The translations under genes and the position numbers were made by a program. Of a DNA stretch of 64,000 nucleotides, positions 9,801 to 18,700 are shown piece after piece. A model generated the notes under the pieces. The model had not been told where the DNA came from. It saw only the letters and a program-made list of their open reading frames with translations, and ran no database searches. The stretch comes from Astropecten irregularis (taxonomy: Eukaryota; Echinodermata; Asteroidea; Paxillosida; Astropectinidae): positions 16,041,217 through 16,105,216 of the forward strand of contig OZ020246.1 in the NCBI GenBank assembly GCA_963971285.1, written 5' to 3'. The number at the start of each line of letters is the position of its first letter. The first letter of the stretch is position 1.

Positions 9801-12800
9801 GAAGCCACCCGCTCCCGCCAGGACAAGCTGGCCATCCAAATTCTCGAAGAAAAAACAACACGGGTTGAGGAACATGGGGTGGAACGGTTGCAAACTCCAT
9901 TGTTGTGGAAACACAACTCTGTGCCACCTCAAGGGACTCCCCAAGCAGTGCAAGCCCTCGCTCGTGTGCACAAGAGGAAGATGGAAAAGGATCCGGAAGT
10001 TGCAGAATTCTGCACAAAATATATCAACAAACTTAAGACGCAGGAGCATGTACAAGAACTCGGCACGGTGGCTGAAGTTGAGGCACTGGGAACTCCAAGT
10101 TGGTACATACCATACCATTTGGTTTATAGCAGTAACAAATACCGCCTGGTGTTTAATTGCTCCTACGAGAACATGGGCCAGAATCTGAACGACAAACTTT
10201 TGGCCGGTCCGACCTTGAACCCTAACTTGATGGAGGTGTTGCTTCGGTTCCGTCAAGGCAGGGTCGCTGTGTCGGGCGACGTAACAGCAATGTTCCATCA
10301 GGTGAGACTGTCTCCAGAAGACTGTCCGATGTTTAGATTTCTTTGGTGGGACGGGGAGCGAGATGATTGGTTGGTCTACCAGTGGCTAGTGCTTCCCTTT
10401 GGTGCAGCTTGCAGCCCATGCTGTGCTATCTTTGCCCTTCAGAAAGCTGCCAAAGATGGCAATGCAAAATACCCCTCCGTCGAGAAAACCATCCTTACTG
10501 AGACGTACGTTGACAACCAAATGGCCAGTCGCCATAGCGAAGACGAAGCAAAGGAACTTGTCCTGAGTACCAGACAGTGCCTCCACGAAGCTGGGTTTGA
10601 GATGGTCAAATACGCAAGCAGTCATTCTGAAGTGTTGGAGAGTCTGCCTGCTGAAGCTTGCTCAGATCGTCACATACGATCCCTCTCACTAGACAACCTG
10701 GGGCGTGATTTAGAACCAGCTTTGGGCCTAAGTTGGGACTGCAAGAATGATGAGCTGTGTCATCCCCTGAAAGTTCCTGAGAACCGAGTGCCTAACCTCA
10801 CGAAGCGTATCGCCCTCCGAGTGCTTGCCAGTCAGTTTGACCCGCTAGGAAGCATTGCACCCTTCACCGCCCGTGCGAAGATGATAGTACAAGAATTGTG
10901 GATGCAGAAGTTGGACTGGGATGAGGTCGTGATGGATGATGACATCAGAGGGAGGTGGGAAGAATGGTTTGCAGAACTTGAGCACGTTCCGTTTATCCGG
11001 TTTCGACGGTGCTACACTCCTGCCCACGTCGATAGTGCTACAGTCAGAAGATCCTTACATGTCTTCTGTGATGCCTCTGAAAGGCTGTATGGAGCAGTGG
11101 CATACATGCGGTCCGTAGATCCTCAAAGCCAAGTCTTCATCAGCTTCATTCTGGCCAAGTGCCGTGTGGCTCCCCACCGACGAACCTCTATGCCACGCCT
11201 GGAACTCATGGCAGCTCTGGTAGGCGCACAAGTGGCTCAGTTTGTCACGGAGACACTTGATGTTGACATCGAGTATGTTACTATGTGGAGTGACTCAACG
11301 ACTGTACTGACATGGATACAGTCTGATTCATGTCGCTTCAAGGTCTTCGTTGGCACGCGCATTGCAGAAATCCAGACCCTGACAACTGGCAGTGAATGGC
11401 GTTATGTTCGCTCTGCAGACAACCCCGCTGATGACATTACCAGAGGACTCCCAGTTTCAGAGTTGGGTAATGGCTCCCGCTGGAATGACGGACCTTCGTG
11501 GTTACTCGCTGAACCAGATGAGTGGCAGAGCGAAAGCGCATCAGTCCTTGCTCAGACTCGAGCAACCTCGTCCACTGACCTTAGTGAGATGAAGACATCC
11601 GTCTTCTGTGGCCTGACTGTAGTAGGCCCTGTGGCTGGACTTGACTTCAGCAACCATCACAGTTGGACAGACCTGGTCAATTTTCTGGCAGGAGAAGTTT
11701 TTCCAGCAGATGGAGAAGAAGATGCAGTCATCACCCCTGTGCATATCCTTGAGGTGGAGAACCAGCTTCTTCGTCGTGCCCAAGTGGATAACTTCCAGGA
11801 AGATATCATTGCTCTTGAGAAGGGGAAGGAGCTGCCCAGAGATAGCCGCCTCTTAGAGCTTGCTCCCGAACTAGATGTCGCTTCAGGACTGATCCGTGTA
11901 GGTGGTCGTCTGAGAAGAGTGTCAAAGGATGTATCAGTGGACCTGGAACCACATCCCATTGTCTTAGACCAGCATCATCCGGTAACCAAGCTGCTCATCC
12001 AGGAAGCTGATAAGCATTTCGGACATCAAGCCGGTACCGAGCAAGTATTTGCTTATCTCCGACGACGCTACTGGATTATCCGAGGACGTGCTACTGTCAA
12101 GGGTATCCTCCGAACCTGTCCCGAGTGTCGGCGATGGCGAGCCAAGCCTCAGATCCCCAAAATGGCAGATCTACCTGAGTCTCGCTTACGACTACACAAA
12201 CCCCCATTCTACTCCACGGGAATGGACTGTTTTGGTCCATTTCAGGTGAACATCGGCCGACGTCATGAGAAACGCTGGGGACTGATATTTAAGTGCATGA
12301 CGACGAGAGCTGTTCATCTTGAGCTCGTGGAGTCTCTCGACACAGACCACTTCTTGATGGCATATCGAAGATTTGCCTCTCGTAGAGGTGTGCCTCACGA
12401 ATTACTGAGTGACTGCGGCACTAACTTCAAAGGAGCCGAGACAGAGATCCGCCAAGCTCTAAAGGACATGGAACCAGACCTGGTTCAACAACTTGCCAAA
12501 TACCGAGTCATCTTCAAGTTCAATCCCCCTAATGCACCGCATTTCGGGGGACTATGGGAGCGTGAGGTACGATCCGTCAAGACTGCCCTGCGTGGTGTGC
12601 TCGGCGACCGTACTGTTCCAGAGGTTGTGCTGCGCACAGTCCTCACTGAAGTCGAAGGAATCTTGAATTCCAAGCCCCTCGGCTATGCTTCTTCAGAGAT
12701 TGCTGATGTGGATCCAGTCACGCCCAACATGCTTCTCATGGGGCGGCGGGAGCCTGCGCTTCCCATGGTCGTCTACGATGAGTCGGTGTTCAGAGGTCGC

Positions 12801-13172
12801 CGAACTTGGCGTCATAGTCAAGTCCTTGTAGATCAGTTCTGGCGGCAGTTCGTGCGGTCATACCTCCCTACTCTGCAAGTTCGCCAGAAGTGGAACCGCG
12901 AAACCAACAACCTTGCCAAGGGAGATGTTGTGATGATTGCTGATCCGCAACTGACCCGATCCCAGTGGCCAGTTGGTCATGTTGAAGAGCTGCTTCCAGG
13001 CAGTGATGGCAGGGTCCGCGTTGTAAACGTGAAAGTGGGCAACAAGACCTACAAGCGACCAGTTTCCAGACTTGTCCAATTGTCCAAGTATGATGAGGTT
13101 GCAAATGCTCCAACAGGGGTGTTACTTACCCAGACCCCTGTCACCTTTAGATTTTTCAGCCATGTTTACTAA
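6828..13172 (+). CDS. BEL/Pao Gag-Pol polyprotein, 2114 aa
   Basis: Makes the capsid and enzymes for copying and integrating the element. Domains in order: N-terminal Gag with a charged, probably coiled-coil stretch (about residues 100-185); a second Gag region from about 424 (LPKLEVPKFD) resembling DUF1759; a CCHC knuckle C689-C692-H699-C704 and a further Cys/His cluster (725-754); an aspartic protease region around D807 (ILDECAERT); reverse transcriptase about 1080-1270 with D1151 (VSGDVTAMF) and YVDN at 1227-1230; RNase H with D1415 (FCDAS) followed by RLELMAA and WSDST; integrase with an HHCC zinc finger and a D1800, D1862, E1911 triad; and a C-terminal DUF5641-like region. The domain order is that of BEL/Pao. 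The ATG at 6828 is the first in frame, 69 bp after the LTR. Odd points: the protease shows DEC rather than DSG/DTG, and the second Asp of the YxDD box is Asn. Confidence 0.95.
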   Translation: MDSTDNNPVSAPVTSIPLTTGDQSDGLTAGRTPRLRHIPVHLSRDHQFELPPSLLSDSAPVLSQQPVAAQKPDSVCSGRSRRSNRTRNSATSLSRSEIQRRMVENDSQRRLQELRRAADEERLRIRREAVQTEENIQLETIRSQRLTAEARFMAEQRERQVEDNYRQAELDLERQCLQRQLDDVDSQGEPPPNVQDSVETANSRTAAWINSAMNNNVNSSSYVVPVTQSSVVPVISSGITSHVHVPNYKLDVPVVSSMPFHLTENHVSVFGNNHAMPNPPSVCNTGFTLQNAGFTFTPAPISMIPPAPYGAAESPRITAVPQRRVIDINQQHLTVQSTPFSVMSTPPGAVPPVASPATMSQDSLQSNHRWKPSDSNGGDQQNSDGTDYPGYDPPYSEASEKISPMTNGNNHAAPYQYRYGMFVDSLPKLEVPKFDDEHNVKQYVVFRSLWDSIMSKPEFQLPEATKFAYLRSNLGGRPLAMADRNMILGDKAYATTMKQFDKTFGEKGRIVQGLLTQLETRPSLAYNDWAGLRDFSDEMVTLVETTKHLKLEAELKNHKFAVELALKLPEKLHTEFLSKMWRKEKGQTYTVVNLQEWLEDKTGPAGLILLERSQRSKPGKKEHPQQGNKSSTRRRSEPPSTKTYTSYSSRPSSQPATSTGVTSGPPANKSASTDKSSSKTTGQAERITCLYCNVTETGHYLETCGKFTALSTDQRLKWLKDNGRCHKCAKKHDKECPFPKKCKDCQEDHRTSLHEVVKSAPKTQGTVLCSGVGPKAQVDYDRDVLIKVVPLKLHGPAGNLDTYGILDECAERTMIVPEAIEVLQIPGQAETVRIQTVVGDADWKGQCVDFSISPRDDPEQKFPVKCAFSAAGFQLADYSLSAQKLQAKWPHLRGLPLFSAQKVKPAVLIGADHIELTLSTEVRTGPKTSSPVAVKTLFGWTVQGRQGLQHPDKMATPQQVLFTRCQQPEHDLHRMMERFMAIDKLPHINGKEATRSRQDKLAIQILEEKTTRVEEHGVERLQTPLLWKHNSVPPQGTPQAVQALARVHKRKMEKDPEVAEFCTKYINKLKTQEHVQELGTVAEVEALGTPSWYIPYHLVYSSNKYRLVFNCSYENMGQNLNDKLLAGPTLNPNLMEVLLRFRQGRVAVSGDVTAMFHQVRLSPEDCPMFRFLWWDGERDDWLVYQWLVLPFGAACSPCCAIFALQKAAKDGNAKYPSVEKTILTETYVDNQMASRHSEDEAKELVLSTRQCLHEAGFEMVKYASSHSEVLESLPAEACSDRHIRSLSLDNLGRDLEPALGLSWDCKNDELCHPLKVPENRVPNLTKRIALRVLASQFDPLGSIAPFTARAKMIVQELWMQKLDWDEVVMDDDIRGRWEEWFAELEHVPFIRFRRCYTPAHVDSATVRRSLHVFCDASERLYGAVAYMRSVDPQSQVFISFILAKCRVAPHRRTSMPRLELMAALVGAQVAQFVTETLDVDIEYVTMWSDSTTVLTWIQSDSCRFKVFVGTRIAEIQTLTTGSEWRYVRSADNPADDITRGLPVSELGNGSRWNDGPSWLLAEPDEWQSESASVLAQTRATSSTDLSEMKTSVFCGLTVVGPVAGLDFSNHHSWTDLVNFLAGEVFPADGEEDAVITPVHILEVENQLLRRAQVDNFQEDIIALEKGKELPRDSRLLELAPELDVASGLIRVGGRLRRVSKDVSVDLEPHPIVLDQHHPVTKLLIQEADKHFGHQAGTEQVFAYLRRRYWIIRGRATVKGILRTCPECRRWRAKPQIPKMADLPESRLRLHKPPFYSTGMDCFGPFQVNIGRRHEKRWGLIFKCMTTRAVHLELVESLDTDHFLMAYRRFASRRGVPHELLSDCGTNFKGAETEIRQALKDMEPDLVQQLAKYRVIFKFNPPNAPHFGGLWEREVRSVKTALRGVLGDRTVPEVVLRTVLTEVEGILNSKPLGYASSEIADVDPVTPNMLLMGRREPALPMVVYDESVFRGRRTWRHSQVLVDQFWRQFVRSYLPTLQVRQKWNRETNNLAKGDVVMIADPQLTRSQWPVGHVEELLPGSDGRVRVVNVKVGNKTYKRPVSRLVQLSKYDEVANAPTGVLLTQTPVTFRFFSHVY

Positions 13173-13272
13173 CCATGCCAAGTGTTCTTGTGTTTGTAAC
13201 TTGCCAGTTGTTAGTTTAAGGTAAATGGTTTCCTGTATTTCAAATTTATGTTTAAAAATTTGTGGGCGGCCC

Positions 13273-13625
13273 TGTAAGAATCAGATCATGTAGACAATAG
13301 AGGGCACTGTTGTGTTTATATGGTGCTGTGCCCTGGTACAGTTTGAACTATTGGTGGCGCTCTCTTTTGGGACCATGCTAGATCAAATTGCCTACAGTTC
13401 ATGAATACTCCATGTTGTGGCTTGAAGTTGGTGTAGTTTTCACCCTGTATTTTCAGTCTAAGTTACCCAAACTGGTATAAAACCGGTCAAGATAATCACA
13501 TACAGTCCAAACAAGAAGCAAGAACTGTGAAATAAATCCGGACCATTTATCGGCCAGAACAGGAAACAAATCAGTCTCACTTGCGTAGTATAAATTTACA
13601 ATCAGTGACCCCTCCCGTTCCTTCA
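13273..13625 (+). repeat. 3' LTR of BEL/Pao element
   Basis: 353 bp and the same as the 5' LTR in a base-by-base reading. TATAAAA at 13476-13482, AATAAA at 13531-13536. The purine-rich GTGGGCGGCC just upstream is a weak candidate polypurine tract. Confidence 0.95.
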
Positions 13626-13686
13626 GTCGCCATGTTTGTCTCATCTTTTGTACTAAAATTATTACCGAAGCTGATCAACCCACCCG

Positions 13687-13842
13687 CGTACGCCAATTAA
13701 CTCGTACGCTGTTTGGTCAACTCGTACGCCGACCAACTCGTACGGTTTGGTCAACTCGTACGCCGACCAACTCGTAGAGATGAGGCGTACGAGTTGGTCG
13801 CGTCGGCGCCATACGAGTTGGTCGGCGTACGAGTTGACCAGC
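13687..13842. repeat. Palindrome-rich CGTACGAGTTGGTC repeat
   Basis: A short motif, CGTACGAGTTGGTC and its complement, is repeated many times. A perfect 29-bp inverted pair occurs at 13748-13776 and 13812-13840 with a 35-bp loop, and more copies extend left to 13687. It lies in the spacer of the foldback element, between the BEL/Pao insertion and the right arm. Confidence 0.85.
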
Positions 13843-14474
13843 ATTGAATAATATTACGATCAATCGAACTACAACAGTAATCGCCGAAAGCTGGGTCGAC
13901 AGTCTCGATCAGGGGCGGATATTGCTGAGTTGATTGAAAATGAGAACAAAAAACAAAAAACTGAGTCGCAATCCGTGTGGGCTTGGAAAACTAATCGAGG
14001 GACAAGCTTATGTCTTGTATATGAATATGGGCATGGCCTCCGTTATTTTCTTTGTAAGGTTACAAAACAGGTAGAAGACGGTCGACATTTTTTTCTGTTA
14101 TTGTATAAAACCTGGCCATTACAATTAAATCACCGGTGTGAAAAAATGGTTTAAAAAGCCACAAGAAAATTAACTATTGTTTAAGGGGTGCACACTTGGT
14201 CCTCCATTTTATTATAAATACCCCCCCCCCCACCCCCGACTCCGTCACTCGATGGGTGTCATGATCATGGCCTAGTACGAGCGTGACTACAGTAATAATT
14301 TCTATTTCTACCTCCATGGTTTAAGGGTGCACATTTGGTCTTTTCTCCATTTTCCACAAGGCCTTATCATTGTACTAGTAAGTCTAGTATTTAGTAGTGG
14401 CACGATTTGTAGGCCAAACACTGCGAACAGTGGCTCTGGCCGTAGGCTTGCAGTGGGGCGTGGAGTTTTCCCCG
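13843..14474. other. Foldback element spacer, no gene
   Basis: Contains a C-rich run near 14221-14237 and a short open frame (13930-14154) that resembles nothing I know. There is no transposase motif. Confidence 0.5.
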
Positions 14475-14940
14475 GACGTCTTGTTGCAAGACTATCAGTT
14501 CTGGGCTCGGGTACTCGGCAAAACCCGGCCCGAACAGGGTCATAAGTTTCGGATGCTTTTCAGAATCGGATGAAATGAAAACTCGGATGAAATTACGTAA
14601 ACCTAACACACACTCTACGGCTGTTTTATGCCTACGGCTGTTTTGTGGGCATTCGGAACTTGAAAATGCATTCGAAGCGAAAACAAATTTTGGTTTTTGG
14701 AATTGCATCCGATTCGGAAACATGTTCGATGTTTGAAAAATGATCGGATTCGCAAAAACATCCGAAACTTGAATATGTTCGGTGGTTAAATTTGATTAGG
14801 TTTTTTGAAAATGCATCCGAGTCTTAAAAAATATGTTCGATTTTTCAAAACATTAGGTTTCAAAACATGTTAGCTTCTCAAAAATTCATCCGATTCCAAG
14901 TGATGTGTTCCAATCTTTTTTACCCGATTTCTGCTTCGTA
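14475..14940 (-). repeat. Right inverted arm of foldback element
   Basis: Inverted copy of 5769-6233. It ends 18 bp from the stop codon of the lectin gene, so the element lies in that gene's 3' untranslated region or immediate downstream DNA. Confidence 0.85.
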
Positions 14941-14958
14941 GACATGACGCTACCATGC

Positions 14959-17140
14959 CTAGTACGAGACGTAGACCGCGTGGTCGTCACTTGGACTCAC
15001 CTCCACGTCTGCTGCCTTGAGGTCATACAGGCGACACTGACCGGTTGCTGCAGCGTAGTCAAAGGACAAGCACTCGGCGTGTTGGACGCAGAACCCAGCA
15101 CATCTCAGACGGGATTCAGCCTCCCTGATAGACAGGGGATCAGAGTTGGCGATTTGATGGCTCCCGTGGAGCAGAATGAAATTCTGCCAGGTCCCGATGT
15201 TTTCCACCTTAGTCACTGCGCTCGCGCTCGCAGGAACTGAAATGAACAAAAGTATGCCAAGAGTTCAGTTGAACAAAAATATTGGTAAGCAAAATATCCA
15301 TGCAGCAATATAAAAAGACAGAGAGCGTTTTCAGGAGTGTATTTCTGGACCTCAGTATTTTCTCCTCCATCTTTCATAAAATCTTTGAGTGAAAGGTCAA
15401 CAAAATAATGAAGAGCAACAAATGAAGATTACCTTCAGTGGTCACTTGAGCAGAAATACCGCACTCTCCAGCTGTATACTCGTCCACACGGACTTCACCG
15501 AGCTGTAAAAGTGCTTCAGTGACATCAGGACTTGTGGAATCGATGTCCAGTGTCACATATCTGGCCATCCTTGGTGTATCACACAGGAATACAACCGTGG
15601 CGCCAGTGTAGGACTGGGCCCTAGTTGCCGGTAGACCGCACGGCTGGTTGTCGGTGTAGTTTGAGCTCAGACCGGCTCTGGCCACTGCGGCCGTGAAACG
15701 GTATACGCCTGCCGAAAAAGAGAGAGAAAGAGAAGACAGTAACAAAGGACTCATACAGCAAAAGCGCCTAATGAGCTATCTGGCTATCTACGCTCCGGTT
15801 CAAGTGTCGGGCACATTACTGTTGTGGCGTTTCAACAGCAGCAGCATCAGCAGCAATTGCAGCATCAGCATTACTTAGCATCGTCATCAGCGGCATCAGC
15901 ATCATCCCCACTAATAGCATCAGCATCATCTGCAGCATCATCTGCAGCATCAGCAGCAGTAGCAGCATCAACATTACTTAGCATCATTATCAGCGGCATC
16001 AGTATCATATACTTAGCATCAGCATCTGCAGCATCTGCAGCATCATCAGCAGCAGCATTAGCAGCAGCAGCAGCATCAGCATCAGCATCAGCAGCAGCAT
16101 CGTCTGCATCAGTATCAGCAGCATCATCGGCAGCATCATCTGCAGCAGCATCTGCGGCAACATCATCTGCAGCATCCGCAGTAGCATCATCATCATAATC
16201 AGCAGCAGCAGCAGCATCATCTGCAGCAGCAGATCATCAGCAGCATCAACAGGACCAGCAGCAGCATCAGCAGCATCAGCAACATCATCTTCATCTGCAT
16301 CAGCAGCAGCACTCTGCAGCAGCAGCATCTGCAGGATCAGCAGCAGCAGCAGCAGCAGCAACAAGAACTTCTTAGTTGGGCTCCAGAATTAAACCTTACC
16401 GCAACAGCCCTGTCTGAGTATGACGGTGATTCCCCCTAAACAGTGACTGGTTCCCAAGTCTACTCGCCACCAAGGATGCGGATCCCCTGCATCTGAACGG
16501 TTAGAGACAGTTTTCACATTGTCAAATCATGCGCCACGTACGAGTCTTTATATATAGAATGATGTGTGCGCTTTATAAATCCATTATCATTCATTATTAT
16601 AAATTATGTAGTTTTTGAACTGAACTAATAATTATGGGTTTCCCCGGTATTTTCGGCAATTAATAAGCGGACAATTTAAACGCTACGTCATTCCATTCCC
16701 TGAAAAAAAAAACGAAAACAAAAAGAAGAAAAAAAGAAGAACAAAAAACGAACAAAAAAGGGGGGAGAGGGAAAGGGAGAGGAGGAAGGGGGGGAGTCAC
16801 AAAATGTTTTGTGGGAGAAAAATGAAAAAAAAATTTTGAGCCCCCCCCCCCAAGACAAAATCCTGGGTGCGCCGGGTGCTGTAGTCTGCAGAAATTCCGG
16901 TTGCCAAAAAGCAGTGACTCTCCCGCGAAATACGCTTATCGTAAGCAAAAACCTAAGTAAGGGAATGAATTTTTGATAAAGGTAACGGATTCCATGAAAT
17001 TGGTCCCAGTTCTTACCAGTGTGCGAGAATGTCGAAATGCTGCCATCGACAGCATTTCTTGCCGGGAAGTATCCCGTTCCTTGTGACGCCGTTTTGCCTA
17101 GTAGGGAGAGAGCTGTGAAACAAACCGAAACAAAAACCAT
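14959..17140 (-). CDS. F-type lectin (fucolectin) plus PAN/apple domain protein, 4 exons threaded
   Basis: Exons on the minus strand: 17112 (or 17140)-17017, 16492-16400, 15708-15433 and 15236-14959, joined by three phase-1 GT-AG introns into one frame ending in TAG. Exons 1-3 encode an F5/8-type-C-like F-lectin fold: GKTASQ, AVDGS, DPHPWWRVDLG, the paired cysteines in RQGCCG, and a final GEVRVDE strand. Exon 4 encodes a cysteine-rich PAN/apple module (CAGFC, CLSFDY, CRLYD). Such proteins are normally secreted and bind glycans, often in innate immunity. In F-lectins the fucose motif includes RxDxxxxR next to the two cysteines; here the Asp is Gly, so fucose binding may be lost or altered. A pyrimidine-rich tract ending CAG at 17115-17113 makes it likely that the first listed exon is internal and that a signal-peptide exon lies further upstream; the ATG at 17138-17140 is the alternative. 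Confidence 0.8.
15835..16362. repeat. Trinucleotide-rich microsatellite (CAG/CAT)n, ~530 bp
   Basis: Nearly pure interspersion of CAG and CAT triplets. It lies in the intron between F-lectin exons 2 and 3. It gives long low-complexity frames (Ala/Ser-rich on plus, Leu/Met-rich on minus), which are not genes. Confidence 0.95.
16698..16879 (-). mobile_element. Truncated hAT-type MITE, same family as 4625-4841
   Basis: Read on the minus strand it begins CACCCGGCGCACCCAGG and matches the 4625 element through the ATTTTGTCTTGGGG and CACAAAACATTTTGTGAC blocks. It stops just after TTTCAGGGA and lacks the last ~45 bp with the second inverted repeat. It sits in the F-lectin intron between exons 1 and 2. 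Confidence 0.75.
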
Positions 17141-18700
17141 AGCCAGAGACTATAATACACAATCAGGAAAAAAGGCATTATAGCAACCAATTGTTCACAC
17201 AAACAATTAAACAACTAAAGAATATAGGAAACGAGTATTATCATAACCTTCTTATAAAGCAAAATAATAACCAATTTTCAATTAAAAAACGCGGGGTGAT
17301 TTGTACGAGCACTGGAAGATTTCCAGTTACAGTAGGGCCTACAGGATTGGTAACATGCATAGGGCATACCCAAAACGAAATGTTCACAGATACGTATCAC
17401 TTTAACGATATGAAAATGGTGCTGGTAGAAACATGCAGCTAAAATATTTCCACCTGAAATGCAGGTGTATGTATCCAGAAATCAGTCAGAAAAGAAAGAG
17501 CGAAAACAGTTTTGATCTCGGGGTAAGATCAAAACTATATTCTTTATGTTCTATAAGAAAAAATTGAATTCATATAATTTCAAGTTTATTAAAATATATT
17601 CGTTTATGCCCTAAAAATAACCGTGCCGTAATTGAAATTAAAAATTCAACATACCCGTGAGTCCACACTGAGCACACTGCATAAGACACATCTGAACTGC
17701 CAAGAACAAGACAAAGTCGCCTGCCAGTCCAAAACAAGGAGACATGTTTCTGTTGCAAGCCATGTCTTAACGAATGCAACTTGTGGTTCTGCCTCGATTG
17801 GTAATATAGTCAAGACCCCAGCGTACGAGCTGTGACCAATCAGCGGAGGACGCGTGATACTCTTTTCTGCCGCTTTTCCAGGATTCGAGACGTCGCCAAT
17901 CAATAATTAGTTGCTGACATGCCACAATAAAGAGAGTAGCCGAAATATAAGGCAATATTGGCACTCGTGACAAGTCAATGGCACCAGAGTGGCTGTCCGT
18001 GAACGTTTCACCTTTTTTGGGAAGGACACAGACCCTTTATTCACAACTTCCTGTTTTGTTACCACGGTAACAATTTGCAAAAGGAGTGAAACCGACCGTA
18101 AAAATTGCAGCGCAATTTTCTGGGAGGCACTGGGGCACTACAATCATGTACATGTACATATGCTGTGCCAAACCAGCATACCTAATTAACGCACAGACAC
18201 CAATTCAACCTAAAACGATGAATGATATTACATGCACAAATGATATATTGATTAATACTTGAAACGGTGTTCGAGGTAAAATCGAATTAGGAAATGAAAC
18301 GTCTGGCAAGTGTCAGAAAATAATGAAAATGTGGTAAAATGAAAATAAAAATAAACCGCTGCAGTTCTGATTAAAAAGTCATTCCAACGAAATATCAAAC
18401 TAAAATCGCATAACTGCAAAGACATTCTTGCTAACATACAACTGACCAAAGAAATGAACAAAACTATTAAGTATACTTGCTGCTTCAAATCATTTCATAT
18501 TTATGTTCATTGCTCACTGACCAACCATATAACATTTCGTTGAAAAAAGATTATCCAGGGTTTGTTCTTTGTCTAATGGTACACATTTTGCAAACAATAG
18601 GACCCATTGTCATTCCTTTGTTCCCTGTGCTTATAACAACCCATAGAGGTATCATCTTTCAATTGAAACAGACACAACATTTTATTAACATTGTAATATG
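17141..18700. other. No confident gene; one family-A repeat
   Basis: Upstream of the lectin gene. Positions 17320-17542 are a diverged, truncated copy of the inverted-repeat family best seen at 53036-53410, ending in TTTTGATCTCGGGGTAAGATCAAAA. A missing 5' exon of the lectin gene could lie here, but no ATG-initiated signal-peptide exon convinces me. Confidence 0.4.

Larger units (their letters stand above)
6406..13625 (+). mobile_element. Complete BEL/Pao LTR retrotransposon, 7220 bp
   Basis: Two 353-bp LTRs (6406-6758 and 13273-13625) begin TGTAAG and end CTTCA. A 5-bp direct repeat GTCGC flanks the element at 6401-6405 and 13626-13630. A tRNA-primer-binding-like site follows the 5' LTR and one Gag-Pol frame spans 6828-13172. 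The LTRs show no differences by eye and the frame has no stop or frameshift, so the insertion looks recent and possibly still active. There is no third env-like frame. It sits inside the spacer of the foldback element, so it inserted after that element. Confidence 0.95.
5769..14940. mobile_element. Foldback-type element with ~465-bp inverted arms, interrupted by a BEL/Pao insertion
   Basis: The left arm (5769-6233) and right arm (14475-14940) are inverted copies that match for nearly their whole length with a few substitutions and 1-bp indels. Both outer ends read TACGAAGCAGAAATCGGG inward. GACATG flanks the element at 5763-5768 and 14941-14946, a 6-bp target duplication. Removing the 7220-bp BEL/Pao insertion leaves about 1.95 kb with ~1 kb between arms and no transposase frame, so it looks non-autonomous. 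A 6-bp duplication with long inverted repeats is seen in Polintons and, at 6-7 bp, in Dada elements, but the termini give no firm match and the superfamily is undecided. Confidence 0.8.

Noticed and set aside
9615-10298. 227-codon antisense ORF within the BEL/Pao polyprotein
   Set aside because: Shadow of the GC-balanced Gag-Pol frame; no independent features.
6883-13113. Separate env-like or antisense gene in the BEL/Pao element
   Set aside because: All extra frames overlap Gag-Pol and there is only ~100 bp between its stop and the 3' LTR.
16005-16364. Leu/Met-rich 119-codon minus ORF
   Set aside because: It is the CAG/CAT microsatellite read in reverse, inside an intron.
17767-17973. Signal-peptide-like ORF that might be the missing lectin exon
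   Set aside because: It begins with TTG, has no upstream ATG in frame, and I could not find a donor in the required phase.
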